Shown: positions 12,501 to 23,216, counted from the stretch's first letter. The stretch: 64,000 nt of DNA from Enchytraeus crypticus (GCA_905160935.1 CAJHZI010000507.1:1552501-1616500), one strand, 5' to 3'. Notes: generated from the sequence alone by a model not told the origin. Numbers and translations: made by a program.

Positions 12501-13648
12501 TGTAAATCTTCAGGCTTGAAGTCACTTAGCATATTTTCACGAACTGTCAAATCTTCATGTAAATTTTCACGAACTGTCAAATCTTCATGCCTAAAGTCTT
12601 TCATCCGTTCGTTGTTGAAAGTTTTTTGAAGCCCATCTGTGGTTCTATGCTGAGACGATTGGTTGGATGTGTCTGATTTCCACTCGGAAGGACTGCCAAG
12701 CCTTTGTTTGAGCTCACCCGTCAAAATAGTATCAGATATCTCGACGGCTCTTGTTGTCTGCCCGACAAACGTAGTACTAAATGGTTGCATCTCAGGACTG
12801 CATCCACTATCCTTGGAAACAATGTCATTAAAAGACCTGTTCACCTCTTGAGCTTCTGAATTGTTGATCATCTTGGTGTCCAAATTTTGAAATTGTGATG
12901 AATCGTTTTCCGAGATAGTCCTGTTCCCGACCTGGGGCTCCAGCATTTGGGATTTGAATTCCTCATAGGTAGGTATGCGGAAGCTCGCACGACGAGCAGT
13001 ATTAAATCCAGAGGAGGGGTCTGCTCGCTGAAATGACATAAGCGAATTACACTGGTCGCCCACAGAAGATTGTGAGGTTGTTTGATCCGACACCCGTTCA
13101 CCACTGTCCGTACTCTCAATGTAGCGCTCACTGATAGTTCTATCAAAAGTCTTCGAGTCAAGCACTGGTTGTTCATCTAAAGGATTAGGCGTATTCCATG
13201 CCGGGCTATGTGAGACTGTTGCGTCAGATTTAATTAAAAATTGATCTCTCGGTAGATCCAGTGGGGTTTGATCATGTGACCTCTGAGTTGATGCGAGGTA
13301 CTTGCTGATGGACTGTGCGCCTGTATGGGCTCTCGTAGTCTGCTGTATGAACTCCCCTGACTTATCCTGACCTCTTAGATCTGATGTATCCTGGGATCTC
13401 AGATTTGATATATCCTGGGATCTCAGATCTGATGTATCCTGGGATCTCAGATCTGATGTATCCAGGTCTCTCAGATCTGACGTATCCTGGGATCTTTGAT
13501 GTGATTCATCCCGGAGTCCGCTAACCCGTTCTTCATTAGTAGAGATTTCAAAACCGTTACTTGGCGGTTCATCGGTGAAACCGGGCGGTGGCGAAAGAAG
13601 ATCAGTGTCGAGATCTGAAGCAGAATCATCCAAGTCTTGTGCGTACAT
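408..13648 (-). CDS. Dbl-family Rho guanine nucleotide exchange factor (DH-PH), 10 exons, 3' end outside window
   Basis: Joined exons (5'->3'): 13648-10651, 10204-9933, 8689-8204, 6969-6781, 6157-5442, 4354-4240, 3555-3439, 1832-1698, 1322-1203, 506-408, giving 1749 codons without a stop; all phases match. Order of parts: a disordered, Ser/Thr/Asp-rich N-terminus of about 1000 residues; a basic and acidic linker; a CxxC...CxxC motif; a DH domain running from REIVESEMRYGRDLNIIKQ through LKAFLIMPVQRVMKYPLLL to the final helix; a DH-PH linker; and the first strands of a PH domain (HCVLVTLG, EVINLDRCIVI). DH-PH proteins load GTP onto Rho-family GTPases at membranes. The subfamily is not assigned, because I cannot run a search. 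The start is the ATG at 13648; an in-frame TAA lies about 20 bp upstream, so this looks like the first coding exon. The donor after 408 leads to exons outside the window. Confidence 0.85.
953..1090 (-). mobile_element. SINE-1 copy
   Basis: tRNA-derived SINE. Read on the minus strand it has an A box (consensus TGGCGAAGTCGG), a B box (GGTTCAAATCC) and the tail GTTAACATTAGCTTTACCAG. Lies in the RhoGEF intron 507-1202. Confidence 0.85.
1203..1322 (-). CDS. RhoGEF exon 9: PH domain, middle
   Basis: 120 bp (40 codons), phase 0/0, acceptor GATTGTCGAAG|ATGCCT, donor GCGGGG|GTATCT. It contains REQRLLFTQTSTLR and AALVTLRERGGGRF, strand-like segments. The intron upstream (1323-1697) is almost entirely a minisatellite that repeats this acceptor. 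Confidence 0.65.
1345..1692. repeat. 21-bp minisatellite, acceptor-like units, plus (TTGA)n
   Basis: About 14 copies of a 21-bp unit, on the plus strand ATAATCAATGAAACATCTACG, then a TTGA run at 1665-1692. On the gene strand each unit reads TTGATTATCGTAGATG, close to the real acceptor TTGATTGTCGAAG|ATG of exon 1322-1203. It fills almost the whole intron. Confidence 0.85.
1698..1832 (-). CDS. RhoGEF exon 8: start of PH domain
   Basis: 135 bp (45 codons), phase 0/0, acceptor CAACAACAG|GCGGCC, donor GGCATG|GTATGT. The peptide AALEQLQWNKNESYVVLMG continues to KYQPIHCVLVTLGM. It reads as a helix then beta strands, matching the position where a PH domain should begin. PH identity is inferred from position and pattern. 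Confidence 0.75.
1958..2094 (+). mobile_element. SINE-1 copy
   Basis: Same family as at 953, plus strand; A box, B box (GGTTCATATCC) and the conserved stretch CACTGACATAGCTTTCGAG are visible. Confidence 0.85.
2221..2510. repeat. Degenerate ATCAATCAATCG simple repeat
   Basis: Imperfect tetranucleotide-type (TCAA/TCGA)n tract in the RhoGEF intron 1833-3438. Nothing coding seen. Confidence 0.7.
2590..3432 (+). mobile_element. LINE-A (CR1/L2-like) fragment with 3' end
   Basis: 2640-2770 translates, with stops, to a reverse-transcriptase segment (WQLKFNNDKCRVMHLGKN) typical of non-LTR elements. The 3' part (3220-3400) is the LINE-A 3' UTR with the terminal hairpin around AGTGCTCGATGTTGTCAT, then an (ATT)n tail. 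The tail ends next to the donor of RhoGEF exon 7. Confidence 0.75.
3439..3555 (-). CDS. RhoGEF exon 7: DH-PH linker
   Basis: 117 bp (39 codons), phase 0/0, acceptor CTTTTGCTAG|AAGACA, donor ACTCAG|GTAGAG. The peptide starts KTTGTIRQKRGSVHGG and ends LVDETHELTQ, a basic linker followed by a helix, as expected between DH and PH. The exon is flanked within a few bases by a SINE-2 tail (upstream in transcription) and a LINE-A tail (downstream). Confidence 0.75.
3563..3712 (-). mobile_element. SINE-2 copy, 5' truncated, abutting RhoGEF exon 7
   Basis: Minus strand: body with TTACTCTCAG complement, GATAGATATCAACATAGTTG and tail GCGTGTTTACTTTACTTTTG. The tRNA head is missing. Its tail ends about 7 bp before the exon and forms the pyrimidine tract. 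Confidence 0.85.
4240..4354 (-). CDS. RhoGEF exon 6: conserved YPLLL helix of DH
   Basis: 115 bp. AA|A restores Lys, followed by YPLLLSRLLKSTPIYDPDR and a helix ending LAIINS. Acceptor TTTGTCCAG|ATATCC, donor AATTCG|GTAATC. This is the most conserved stretch of Dbl-family proteins and fixes the domain assignment. Confidence 0.9.
4427..4622 (+). mobile_element. SINE-4, tRNA-like, related to SINE-2
   Basis: Head TCTCAATGGCTCAGTGAG, B-box-like GGGATCAATTCC, then a body that parallels SINE-2 (GAGTAGGATCTTGGACACTC) but a different tail (GACTTTGACGTTAAACCCAC). Located in the RhoGEF intron. Confidence 0.65.
5130..5220 (+). mobile_element. SINE-3-like tRNA-derived element
   Basis: B box GGTTCAAATCC followed by GTCACTGCTATATTCCAGAC and the tail AGAAACGGACGTTAAATT, shared with 22985-23130. 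Confidence 0.5.
5442..6157 (-). CDS. RhoGEF exon 5: DH domain core with insertion
   Basis: 716 bp. The first about 39 residues (EFYAVLKETGLLNESQ, then IFSNLEELITIN) and the last about 68 (FLDAANMLMAYEIYC, then LKAFLIMPVQRVM) are canonical DH helices. Between them is an extra segment of roughly 110-130 residues rich in Ser, Val, Asn and Asp that DH domains normally lack. The donor is ATGAA|GTAGGA, leaving phase 2 to complete the Lys of the RVMKYPLLL motif in the next exon. Confidence 0.9.
6781..6969 (-). CDS. RhoGEF exon 4: Cys motif and start of DH domain
   Basis: 189 bp (63 codons), phase 0/0, acceptor TCCTTGCAG|CTGATT, donor AAGCAG|GTTTAG. It opens with IGCDYCGRSYT, followed by CDRRICDKCK. 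Four of the five cysteines form two CxxC pairs, which suggests a small zinc-binding knuckle. It then enters the first DH helix, REIVESEMRYGRDLNIIKQ. A microexon between 8204 and 6969 cannot be excluded (a candidate lies near 7070), but the frame joins without one. Confidence 0.8.
7240..8115. repeat. Minisatellite with GGTATGCCATAGTATTGCAT motif
   Basis: Imperfect units of roughly 33-40 bp built from ATTGCATAGTATGCAG and GGTATGCCATAG, interrupted by SINE-1 at 7927-8057. The long antisense ORFs across it follow from its periodicity, not coding. In the RhoGEF intron 6970-8203. Confidence 0.8.
7927..8057 (-). mobile_element. SINE-1 copy inside a minisatellite
   Basis: Typical SINE-1 sequence on the minus strand. 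Minisatellite units with TAGTATGCAG occur on both sides, so the SINE inserted into an existing array. Confidence 0.85.
8204..8689 (-). CDS. RhoGEF exon 3
   Basis: 486 bp (162 codons) in phase 0 at both ends. The acceptor is AACTAG|GGGCGA and the donor AAATCG|GTGAGT is near-consensus. The first part is basic and Ser-rich (GSFSLKRRTPINQ); the second is acidic (SDDDDVEYNPEIWNFLADEL) and ends in a Lys-rich run. The acceptor position rests on phase and the in-frame stop just upstream. Confidence 0.75.
9933..10204 (-). CDS. RhoGEF exon 2
   Basis: 272 bp with acceptor TTTCGTAG|AA and donor TTGGAG|GTATGA. It receives phase 1 (G|AA gives Glu) and leaves phase 0. The peptide starts (E)KPPRVKANHENYKTF and ends VDKLEALGLE, a short amphipathic helix. 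No named domain is recognised. Confidence 0.75.
10281..10480. mobile_element. Palindromic MITE-like element
   Basis: Two arms of about 85 bp (10290-10374 and 10385-10472) pair over most of their length, for instance CAATTAAAACTGCAGTGCC against GGGCACTACAGTTTTAATTG. Each end also has its own small ACTAAC/GTTAGT hairpin. Inserted in the RhoGEF intron 10205-10650. Confidence 0.75.
10651..13648 (-). CDS. RhoGEF exon 1, giant disordered N-terminal exon
   Basis: A 2998-bp open exon (999 codons plus 1 nt) that begins MYAQDLDDSASDLDTDLL and ends VPPFKP before the donor CCAG|GTTATT. The composition (Ser, Thr, Asp, Arg, Asn, Gln) predicts disorder. Near the start is a degenerate 8-9 residue repeat of the type DTSDLRSQ, about six copies. 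Further on, HEDLTVREN occurs twice in direct succession. PVPKPRKRK near the end fits a class II SH3-binding motif (PxxPxR/K). The exon is open for 3 kb in AT-rich DNA, and all long antisense ORFs here are shadows of it. Confidence 0.85.
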
Positions 13649-13983
13649 GGTTGCAGAAATTTAATGTCTAAACAGAAATAACAGATCAGTTTTATGAATG
13701 TTTACAACCATATATCGAAGATAACCTATTAAACTAAAATATATAATATAGCTGATAGCATTCAATTATTCGACGGCATATTGATCTGTCATTGTCAGCT
13801 AATCCAAATCAAGTATACGCTTAGGCTTATATTACATGTAGGCCTAGATGTTAAGCTCAATCGGATTTCTGGCCGGCGTAAAAATCTCTTAGACTTATCC
13901 ATTATCAAATTCAATCGTATTTTCTCGAAATATTTCGAAAAACTGAGAATTACATCAGTTTTTAATAGACGAATAATGCTTAT

Positions 13984-13988
<5 letters not shown>

Positions 13989-14018
<30 letters not shown>
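13989..14018. repeat. (GA)n microsatellite
   Basis: Pure GA run about 340 bp upstream of the RhoGEF start codon. Confidence 0.95.
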
Positions 14019-14020
<2 letters not shown>

Positions 14021-14809
14021 TAAGGGAGGAAGGGAAATAGAGAACGAGAGCGATAAAGATTGAGAGAGAGTTCTTACAATACGTCAAAATTTTTTGTTTG
14101 TACACTGTGATTTTGATGGGATCTTTAATATGACTTAAAATGAACAAAATCTGCTGCAACTGATACGTCAGTTTTCTATATAATAATCTACTTGTCTCTC
14201 TTTCTGGACCCGCTGCGGTATTTAACATGTAAGAGCTTGTATAATAATTAATCGTAACATTACCTTAATATAATAATTAACCGTATTATACCGCAATGAT
14301 ACTGTTATAACAATTAACCGTACGCTTTGTACACATATATTACATAGAACGTCGCGTCGTTTAATACAACTAGAAACTGGGAGATAACGTGTAGACTATA
14401 CGACATTATTGATTGGATTAACTATATACAACCATAATTAACTATATACAAAATTAACTATAACTATAGATTAACTATATACGAGAGTAACCGCATTGTA
14501 GTTTGAGTTTAGAGGTTCAGTGAATCGATCATAGTAGCGTAGGAATGCGACAACAGAGGGAGCACATTGCTCACAGCAGTAACTTCAGCATAGCTTCTGT
14601 CACTTCTCTCTCCTGTATCTCTATAATTATGACTTCTTTTCTCATATTCAAGCGTACCTATTTTTCGTCATTTATATCACACTGCAGAGATATTTTCTGA
14701 CTCATTTTTAGTCCAAAAATTATTATCTATAAATAACTACTCGTTCATTTTATATTATATTTTATATTAAAAGTTCATTTTATATACTTTTCATTCTATA
14801 CTCGATTAA

Positions 14810-14880
14810 GAAAAAAATCGTATTCTAATCGTATTCTAATCGTATTCTAATCGTATTCGTAATCGTATCGTAATCGCGTG
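14810..14880. repeat. Short tandem repeat ATCGTATTCTA
   Basis: About five 10-11-bp units with TCGTATTCTAA core. Confidence 0.85.
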
Positions 14881-15015
14881 GTTTTCTTTTTACGAAAGAA
14901 TGTTTCTTCGATTAAAGGTAGCAAGTCAATTAAGCCGTTTCCAAAGATTTCTTATTTGTGAATGAAAATTTTTCCCTAATTTCCTACAGAAATATTCGTT
15001 AATCTACTCTCTCTA

Positions 15016-15350
15016 TCCCCCCCCCCCCTCTCTCTCTCTTTCTCTCTCTCTCTCGTCACAGTCCAATGAACGCAAGTGAACGGCAGGTCTCGACTCGTCC
15101 ACATTTAAACAATAGAGTAAGAACAATGCGCAGCGAAACTATCGCTGCTGACGCTGCTATTGCAGTCACTGCTGCAGCTATTGCTACAGTCACTACTACA
15201 GCTGCTGTTACAGTTGTAACTTCTGAAGATGCTGCTACAGTTGTCACAGCTGTAATTGTTAAAAAAATTATATTAATAGATACAAAATAGATAGATAGAT
15301 AGGTATTAATAGATATACAGATATATATATATATATATATATATATAGAT

Positions 15351-15383
<33 letters not shown>

Positions 15384-15435
15384 CAGATCAATAGATAGAT
15401 AGGTAGATAGAGAGAGAGAGAGAGAGAGAGAGAAA
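15016..15435. repeat. Compound simple repeats: C run, (CT)n, GCTGTTACA-type, (AT)n, (GATA)n, (GA)n
   Basis: A poly-C/CT tract (15016-15054), a degenerate GCTGCTACAGT trinucleotide-like stretch (15140-15260), then AT, GATA and GA runs. Predicted alanine/threonine-rich ORFs here are translations of repeats. Confidence 0.85.
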
Positions 15436-16265
15436 ATACTATAAGTGAGAAATGAAAAGATACAGAAAGCATAAAACGAGCGAGAGAGTGAGAGAGATGT
15501 AAAATTCTATGAGTAAAACGAGAAAAATATAGCAAAAAGGGAGAACTATAGAAACATATGTAGTATTAAGAAATGCATGTCAATCCGTATTAAGTCAATT
15601 TCAATACAAGATTGTAGCTATGAAGTCAATGCGGTGTATGACTACTGATATTAAGTCAATTTCGATGTAAGACTATCGATTATCGATGGACTCAATGCTG
15701 TATAATGTAAAAGAGAAAAATAAAGATAACCTTTGACTGCTCCCACACCAGCAGGATTCTCTAGTCTAGGTAATATACCTTCAATGAACATATTTCATGA
15801 ACTTTATTCCTATATTAAATCTTATACGGTATATATCTGATAGTGGAAAGCTTCAAACGTTTATAAATTGTGAGACGATCTGTATATTGACCAAAATATC
15901 GGAGACACTGACGCATTCAATCAACACTATTTAGTATTCCAAGTAGTTTGAAACGTTTTATATCAAATGTTTTATCTTCCGACAATGAGAAATAGTCAAC
16001 AAACAAAATCCAGCTAACAAAAGCATAAAATAAATATTACACTAGCGGCGAAAATCATCAGAATCACAATTACATACAGTATGAAATGTAATCATATCAT
16101 TGTTTGAATATTATTATATAGGCCGTATATTGCAGCAATCCTATGCTATTAAATTACAAACAGATAAAATAGTTTAGCACATACAGCGTATATTCTGATC
16201 ACATCGGATAGAAAACATGAAGCTCAGAATAGAGCAAAGCTGATCAGCAAATAGTATCTAATCTC

Positions 16266-16652
16266 ATGCTAAAGGCTGGTGCGTTGGAATTCACTTCCAC
16301 AAAAACTCCTCTTAAAATCGACGATATGGTGAAAATTGCACAACACAATTTAAGAGCACGAAATGAAGAACTTAATCCAATCCTGCCGACATCTTCATGT
16401 TTACAGAATGATAACCAGGTGTCAAAAAGATGCGTGTAAAAAGAATGCAGGGGAAAATGATTATAGAAAGCTAACGATAAGAGATATTATAAAATTGATA
16501 GCACGTTCGTAGAGTTACAGAAGATAGAAGAATGGGGGGTAGGAAGAGTGTTACATGGGCTTGCAGCCAGCAGTGCGCTGAGGAAAAGAGACAATTATAG
16601 GCCACACAGGCTTGCGTTACTTATTAAGGAAACGAAATTAAGAAAAAGGTAA
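16266..16652 (+). pseudogene. Possible decayed coding fragment
   Basis: One reading frame holds two protein-like stretches, ALEFTSTKTPLKIDDMVKIA onward (16266-16439) and YYKIDSTFVELQKIEEW onward (to TAA at 16652), separated by three stops within about 27 bp. Both stretches have normal amino-acid composition, unlike the surrounding AT-rich DNA. This could be a remnant of a transposon or gene; no family is recognised. Confidence 0.25.
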
Positions 16653-19051
16653 AATAGTAATAAATGGAGTGCACAATCTCAGAAGAATCCAACTACAAAC
16701 GGGTACTGAGCTTTTTATTCTGCATGACAGTTCTGCATCGTAAGCCCAAGTGGATTGTGGATATTTTATCATTACCCTCGCCGAACCTTATATAAAGCCA
16801 ATATCATCGTGATAAATTAAACAAGACTACAATACAATCACTAAAATGAAAAAAGAGGATCAATGTCACATACGCTATAGCCAACCCTTCCTCTATGCTT
16901 TATTAATTTCTTTTTAAATAATTTATTTACAATTTAGCCAAATTTACGCCTTAGCTTAAAAACATTGACAATATTTTCAGTGTCTCTAATTATGCAGCAT
17001 TAAATAAATAAATAAAAATTAAACAACTCAATAAAAATCTCAACTCTGTTTAACTAGCTACGCTTTCGGTATGTAAAATAGGAGAGCGAGCGAGGAGTTA
17101 AAATTTTCATAATTTAAATACAACCCAATATATTAATGTTTAATATGCGAACAAGTAACAAGTAGGAGTCACAATTGTTTGATTTAAAGCCACAACTAAT
17201 ATGATTATTTGAACAGAGGTCAAGTTTACCAGGCCTAATAGAGGTTAGGTTTAGTTATAGACTAGAGCTAAACCTAATAGTTTATCAAAAACAAAATGAC
17301 GCCGATAAGTCAACGTGCAGGAAAATCTAGAATGACACAAATTGGTGACTTTATGACTTAAAAAGTCGCCTTTCCTAGCACTAATTTAAACAGTAAACTA
17401 GAGTCATATTGGAATCATGCAGTCTTTCCAATTCCCTGAATAAATGTCTTCATTAATTAGATAAGCTTAAATATTTTGTCCATGTTTCAATAACTTGGTC
17501 ATTCTAATTCATTCATTGCATCGGTTAAATATGTTCAAGTTCGGCATTATGTCCTTTTGATTAAGGACGTATAAAAAATTACATTCACGTCAACGCCAAA
17601 CATCTGCCATATGTAAAAATCCAATTGCAGACTTCTCGAGATTTACAAGAGCTATTTTTATGTTTCCTAGATTTACAGAGAATCCTGCGAATACTCCGCT
17701 GTGAAAATTAACAGATAACTATGCCCATTATCCGTTGAAAGCTTGGAGTATGACATTTTGCAAAAAAAAACAATTTTATTAAAACGTCCTAGTGTGTCTA
17801 AAACATTAGAAAATTAAGATACAAGATCGGTCGAATCAAATACATTTCATATAGGGCCAAGATAAAACTTGTTTCGACTTTTTTACCAATCTCGATAAAG
17901 TATTTCAACAAAACTTTAGAAAATAGCATACTGCAGAACAATGGTCGTTTAAGAAATAAAAGAATAAAATGTCAGCAACAAGCTACATAAAATAATAACA
18001 CTTAGCATATTCGCGTCAGTCTAAACAGGTTTAAAAGCTTAACACGATTACTAAATTAGTATAATATACTGTATGCTACTACATAAAGGGAGAGCATCGC
18101 TTTCTATTCTACAACAATAGTCAATAAAAGATTGATATTTATTTAGGAGCCTTACGACACTAACAGCTACGAGGACTCAATGTATTAGTAGTATGACAAC
18201 AAATCTACCCATTCTAGTACATCAGAGAAAACTGATTTCACAATCAGAGGCGTAAATTAAATATATTACAACACGCCCTACCTAATTGCCACGGTTCCTG
18301 CTCTAGGACCAAGTCAACAAATTTCTACACAGTTTTCTCTAGTAGGCTAATTAATGAGCACACCATCGACAAAATCAACTCACACTGGCTTACATCCGAA
18401 TTAGTACAAACCGCAGGCATTAGATAAAATCAATACAAACAAAAATGATAAAATGTTAACTAAGGATTCTAAAATATCAGAAAAGCAATTGCTAAACTAC
18501 ACAAATAAGAGAAAGCTTTACAAGTTTCATTGTGATGTGTTTAGACTAGGAAAGTTCTTTCTTCACCCGTTTTAGTTATCCTCATTAAAAAGGGGAGTTT
18601 TCAACACGTTATCCCTTATCTCAGACCTATATTTACAATTATCCGTTAGATTAATTTATAAATTACATTATAATATGACAAATTAAATAATTCATTAATT
18701 CGATCCCTAGACTAATCGCAGAGTTCCCGGACTTTTAGTTTAAATTTAGACATATTTCACATAAGATCTCATTTATCAAAAATAGAAGAGATCTAAAATG
18801 AAAAGGCAATTTCAAAGACAAGTATAGTGTGAAATAACTATAAACATTATTTTCGTTTATAGTTTTTAATAAATCCTAAAGCCCGCGTATTTTTAAAAAG
18901 CCATCTTAATTAATTCTGACGGTAACAATTGAGTATAAAATCTAAAACAAAACAAAATTTACAATAACAGATAACCTGAAAGCTCCACCAGTTAATGTCT
19001 ACGCTATATACGTCTAAAAATCAACTGAGCCATGTTGATCAATTCACCGCA

Positions 19052-19412
19052 AAATTGGCCAATGCAATTAATATTAATACCATAAAATTCTATTGAAACT
19101 AATACAAATACAAGATTGAGCGATTATAAATAAAAGTAAAACAAGATGGTATAAACTCAATTAAAACCTCAGTTATGTAAACACCGCCTACATCAACTGG
19201 CTTAAAACACAGGTCATAGCGTAGACATAATTGGCCAATGCAATTAACATTAATACCATAATTCTATTGCAACTAATACAAATACAAGATTAAGATTAAG
19301 CGATTATAAAATAAAAGTAAAACAAGATTGTATAAATTCTACTTAAAACTCATATAGGGCCTATCTAAATACAGCCTACGTCAGTTGGCTTAAAACATAA
19401 GTCATAGCCTAG
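19052..19412. repeat. Direct duplication of about 180 bp
   Basis: 19052-19228 and 19229-19412 are diverged tandem copies: both start AATTGGCCAATGCAATTAA and both end in AGACATAA after GTCATAGC. Intergenic. Confidence 0.85.
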
Positions 19413-20146
19413 ACATAATCTGCTATCACAAATATTCACTAGTGAACTCACTAGAGAGAACTTCATCGATCAATACATTAATTCTATTATAATAGAACGT
19501 GCTCGTACTAATCTTACAATATCGCCACTTGCTCGAGGGTATAGAACTACACACGTCAATTGTCACTGCAGTTCTGTGTTAAATATCCGCGTTAGCGTGC
19601 ACACAATCACGCGCAGTTCTTGGTTGATCTATTCTCAACCTACTCTAGTAAACACGGCAGGGCACATTTCAACAAACAATAGGAATAAAATTAAACCCAA
19701 AAAAACCGTACGAGTCAAATGATGACGTTCAAGATACGATAAGGCTCAGTAGAAGCATAAATAAGAAGCGTACATAGAGGCTTGAATATAATCACACTTT
19801 ATCTCTTCCAATAAATAATCACAAAACGAGAGATCCTATTGGAATGTAGTGACTTGCGTATTCCATCTATCTATGAAATCTTTCTATAAATCCAGAAGAA
19901 ATTCACCTAAGCACTAAGGTAGAATAAAAGTGATACTTTTGCTCATCGGCCTATACAATGCTTTAAATTGTTTGTTAGAACTTTGTTATTAAGTTCGTTT
20001 CAGTCTTTTAAAATTATAGGTTTTGAAATGAAGTCAACAAAAATTCACAAATAAATCGCAATGTTAAAACTTAATCTTTAAATAAAGTTGCAAGTTATGT
20101 GTAGATTTTACTTAAGAAATTTCGTTTTGCAATGTAAAATTCAATT

Positions 20147-20335
20147 TTATGTATTTTCCATTAGTTGTCTACGGAAATAATAACAACAATTAATAACAAC
20201 AATTAGAGTGCTACAGTCATCAATGACAACATCGAGCACTATTGAGACAAAATCAAGCCGGCGAGCAAAAAAAGAAGGTCGAAAAACGGTACAAATTCCA
20301 AAATCCAGAAATTCAGTCCAAAGTATAATATACAA
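20147..20335 (-). mobile_element. LINE-A 3' end
   Basis: Minus strand copy of the LINE-A 3' UTR and hairpin (AGTGCTCGATGTTGTCATTG), ending in TTATTATTT-type repeats. In the intergenic region downstream of CLASP. Confidence 0.75.
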
Positions 20336-21013
20336 GAAATAATCCTGGTATCATTTCGCAAATAACTTACACATCTTCACAAGCATTACATATATAATCA
20401 AATCATTATCTAAATCACTGACAAGCATTTATTTACATGCGTATCTTCGAATTCTTTTTTCCTGACAGTATAAACAACGCCAAGTGACGTCGATTAACAT
20501 TGGCAATCTCTTAATGTTAGGATTACATACAAGTAAATATGTGAAGCTACTGAAACAACATCGGGTCCAGCGAGTTATGCAAAAACAATCAATAATTAGG
20601 ATATATGAATGTACAATGTAGATAAAACTCAGTATTAATTACATCAATAGGACCTCACTTCATACCTTTGCTTTCTTCAAATAAAAACCTTCTATAAAGG
20701 CTAGCAGCGTTGGCTCAGACATTGTTAAATAATTAATTGAACAACAAAAAATTAACATACTGCATTGCACAACAAACAATATCTCATAAAATAGCATAGC
20801 ACCTGAGTGTTGTAGTCATGTTAAAATCAAAACAACAAGGCACAAATTTAAATATTTTCAGTCTTGTACGAGAGTCTAGAGAGCAATACTGCCTCAAATA
20901 GAATAAGGTTGTTCCTATGTACAAAACACACAATAATACCACACCGACAACTATCTCACAATATTTGTATATATAATCAGTTTGTACATATAATCCGTGT
21001 GTTAATGTTTATA

Positions 21014-21015
<2 letters not shown>

Positions 21016-21062
<47 letters not shown>
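21016..21062. repeat. (AT)n microsatellite
   Basis: Uninterrupted AT dinucleotide run. Confidence 0.95.
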
Positions 21063-21066
<4 letters not shown>

Positions 21067-21814
21067 CTTCAATAGCTTGCTAGTATCATCACAGGCACTA
21101 AGGCAGCACCACAGCTTTATATCATAAGAACTATAGAGTATACAAGTGTTCTCGTTGATATGAATATTACTCGATTGATAAATAAGTTATAACCTATGGT
21201 AGTTATAGCCTGGTTATAAACAATAGTTAGTATTGATGGTTATTCATACTAACCAATTACTCAATAATCTCATACATCACAGTAATACGTGAAAGTACAA
21301 TTACATACACTGAATTTAACCACATACAATGAATTTAACCACACTGCATAAGAATTTAAAGTTTGTTTCTTAATCTCAGGATACTTACAGGGCCATTTTA
21401 GCTTCACTGATAACCTATTGACATAAAATGATTTGTAAACCCAAGCATTGAAGACAAATGAAGTACCACAACTGACACAGTAGTGCGGGTTTAATATCCG
21501 CTACAGCATTTTGGCAAGTCATCCCAGTGACTTACTATAGCTATGTTGATCCATTTGTACCTTGGATCAGGTGGTCCTGATTTCAAGTCCTGATTATGTT
21601 AATCCTAAAACAAGACTCGAATAAGCAAAGGGACAACAAAGTCTCACATCTCGGGAGCTTGTACATTGGCTGTGGTTTAGAGTGGCTGAAGCTAATTAAA
21701 TCTTGTGTATAGGAGCTGAGGGCTAGGACTCTTAGACCATGAGGTGCTCGCACCCACACTGTCAGATCAAAGCCTCTGTGTCACCTGTGTTCCTCGAACG
21801 TTACATAATATGTA

Positions 21815-21872
21815 CATAATACATAACATCAATGTTGTCATGGACAACATTAGCACTCTAATCGTAATATGT
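21815..21872 (+). mobile_element. LINE-A tail remnant
   Basis: ATGTTGTCATGGACAACATT followed by AGCACTCTAATCG matches the LINE-A 3' hairpin. Similar short remnants occur near 1-55, 41935-41980 and 54825-54890 (the last in opposite orientation). Confidence 0.45.
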
Positions 21873-22984
21873 ACTAGTTCTACGATAAGATAGAAGTTCA
21901 GTACAAACAGGTCACGGTTATACAGTTTTACCTCAATCAACAATAGTCTAACGGCACTGATTAACAATAACATGATATTAACTAACAAACTATCATTTTC
22001 AATGAATAAAGGATATAAATAAATATGCTATGAACGTAATTCTTAATGCAGACCAGATCCAAACTAATATATTACAATTTTAAAATACTCATGCCTACAT
22101 TTCCTGGTTAAAAAATTTAAAACCACAGATAAGCGCTACAATGCATGCCTTACGAAAACGGGGAGTGAACTTCCAAATGTTCTGATATACCGAGTCACTA
22201 AATCACTTCAAAAAGAATATAAAGCCAAATTTTGGTACGACCCTTTCTTATAAATTCTCAGTACAAATAAATTTTATTTCTTTCAGACTTTGTAGGTCAT
22301 TATTTTTGATTAAAGCAATTTTTTATTAGTGATTCATGCTATTAGTTATTTACTGTATTTAGCACTTCTTGTATGTCCTTGTAAATGACGTACGCTATTA
22401 AACATGACTTTTATTCAACAGGGAATTTAACATGGAAACTAAATGTTTAGTAAAATCCATACCAATATAGTCAACAACAAACAAATGATATTTTTAAAAA
22501 CAAGACTTTAACAAATAATTATATGGATTTTCAGTTTTATATAAAGTGGCACTACTATGCAGGTAAAGCTCAACGGGCTTGAGGTAAAACTGTAAATCCT
22601 TGAACCAGAAGTTACAAATTTAATTCTCTAAAGAATACGAATCGAGTTCCAGCCCACATCAAGATATTTTATATACGGCTAGAGGCTAGAGTACAAATAG
22701 TCAGCACATAATCTTTTATAAAATATAAGCAAAAGAATTATCAGAGAAACTTTTTATAAATGAATTCTGGACCTACTTCAAGATCGCAAACTAATACCAT
22801 CATGTCTCTTAGACGTTCTGCCAAAATGATAGATCCACGGTACAGAATAACTTTGAGTGATTATATCGAAGAACATTTCATTGGCAATCCCATCTACTGA
22901 TTTCCAAAACAAGGGCTATAACCATATCAGACCTATCCGGAAATATTGATAAAAGTGCTAATTACTGAGGCAGTTTACTTGTCT

Positions 22985-23130
22985 TTGAACTAGTCAAAAG
23001 CCGGATTTAACGTCCGTTTCTAGTCTTGAAAACACATCAGTTACCAAGCTAGCATTGGATTTGAATCCTATATCCACGCCTACGAGACCCAACACCTAAC
23101 CAATAATGCAACCGGTTCAGCTCAACGTAA
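22985..23130 (-). mobile_element. SINE-3-like tRNA-derived element
   Basis: Minus strand: A-box-like TTGGTTAGGTGTTGGG, B box GGATTCAAATCC, tail AGACTAGAAACGGACGTTAA. It lies just downstream of the CLASP stop. Confidence 0.5.
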
Positions 23131-23216
23131 TGTGCGAAACTTTTGCTTCAACCATTCTCAATTTTTGCAGACCCAAAACTCTAGAGTTGAAAATACAAAC
23201 AAATAAATATGCTGGT

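Larger units (their letters stand above)
13700..23200. other. Intergenic region between RhoGEF and CLASP
   Basis: About 9.5 kb of AT-rich DNA. Apart from simple repeats, a LINE-A tail, a local duplication and one decayed fragment, I see no exon-like sequence on either strand. In particular nothing resembles the CLASP C-terminal domain. RhoGEF promoter elements are expected near 13.7-14.3 kb, but none is recognisable. Confidence 0.6.

Noticed and set aside
10719..12851. Plus-strand ORFs of 60-100 residues
   Set aside because: Mirror frames of the large RhoGEF exon, which has the domain-consistent, phase-consistent frame.
15056..15535. 159-residue ORF with hydrophobic repeats, and an Ala/Thr-rich ORF on the other strand
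   Set aside because: Translation of CT, GATA, AT and GCTGTTACA-type simple repeats.
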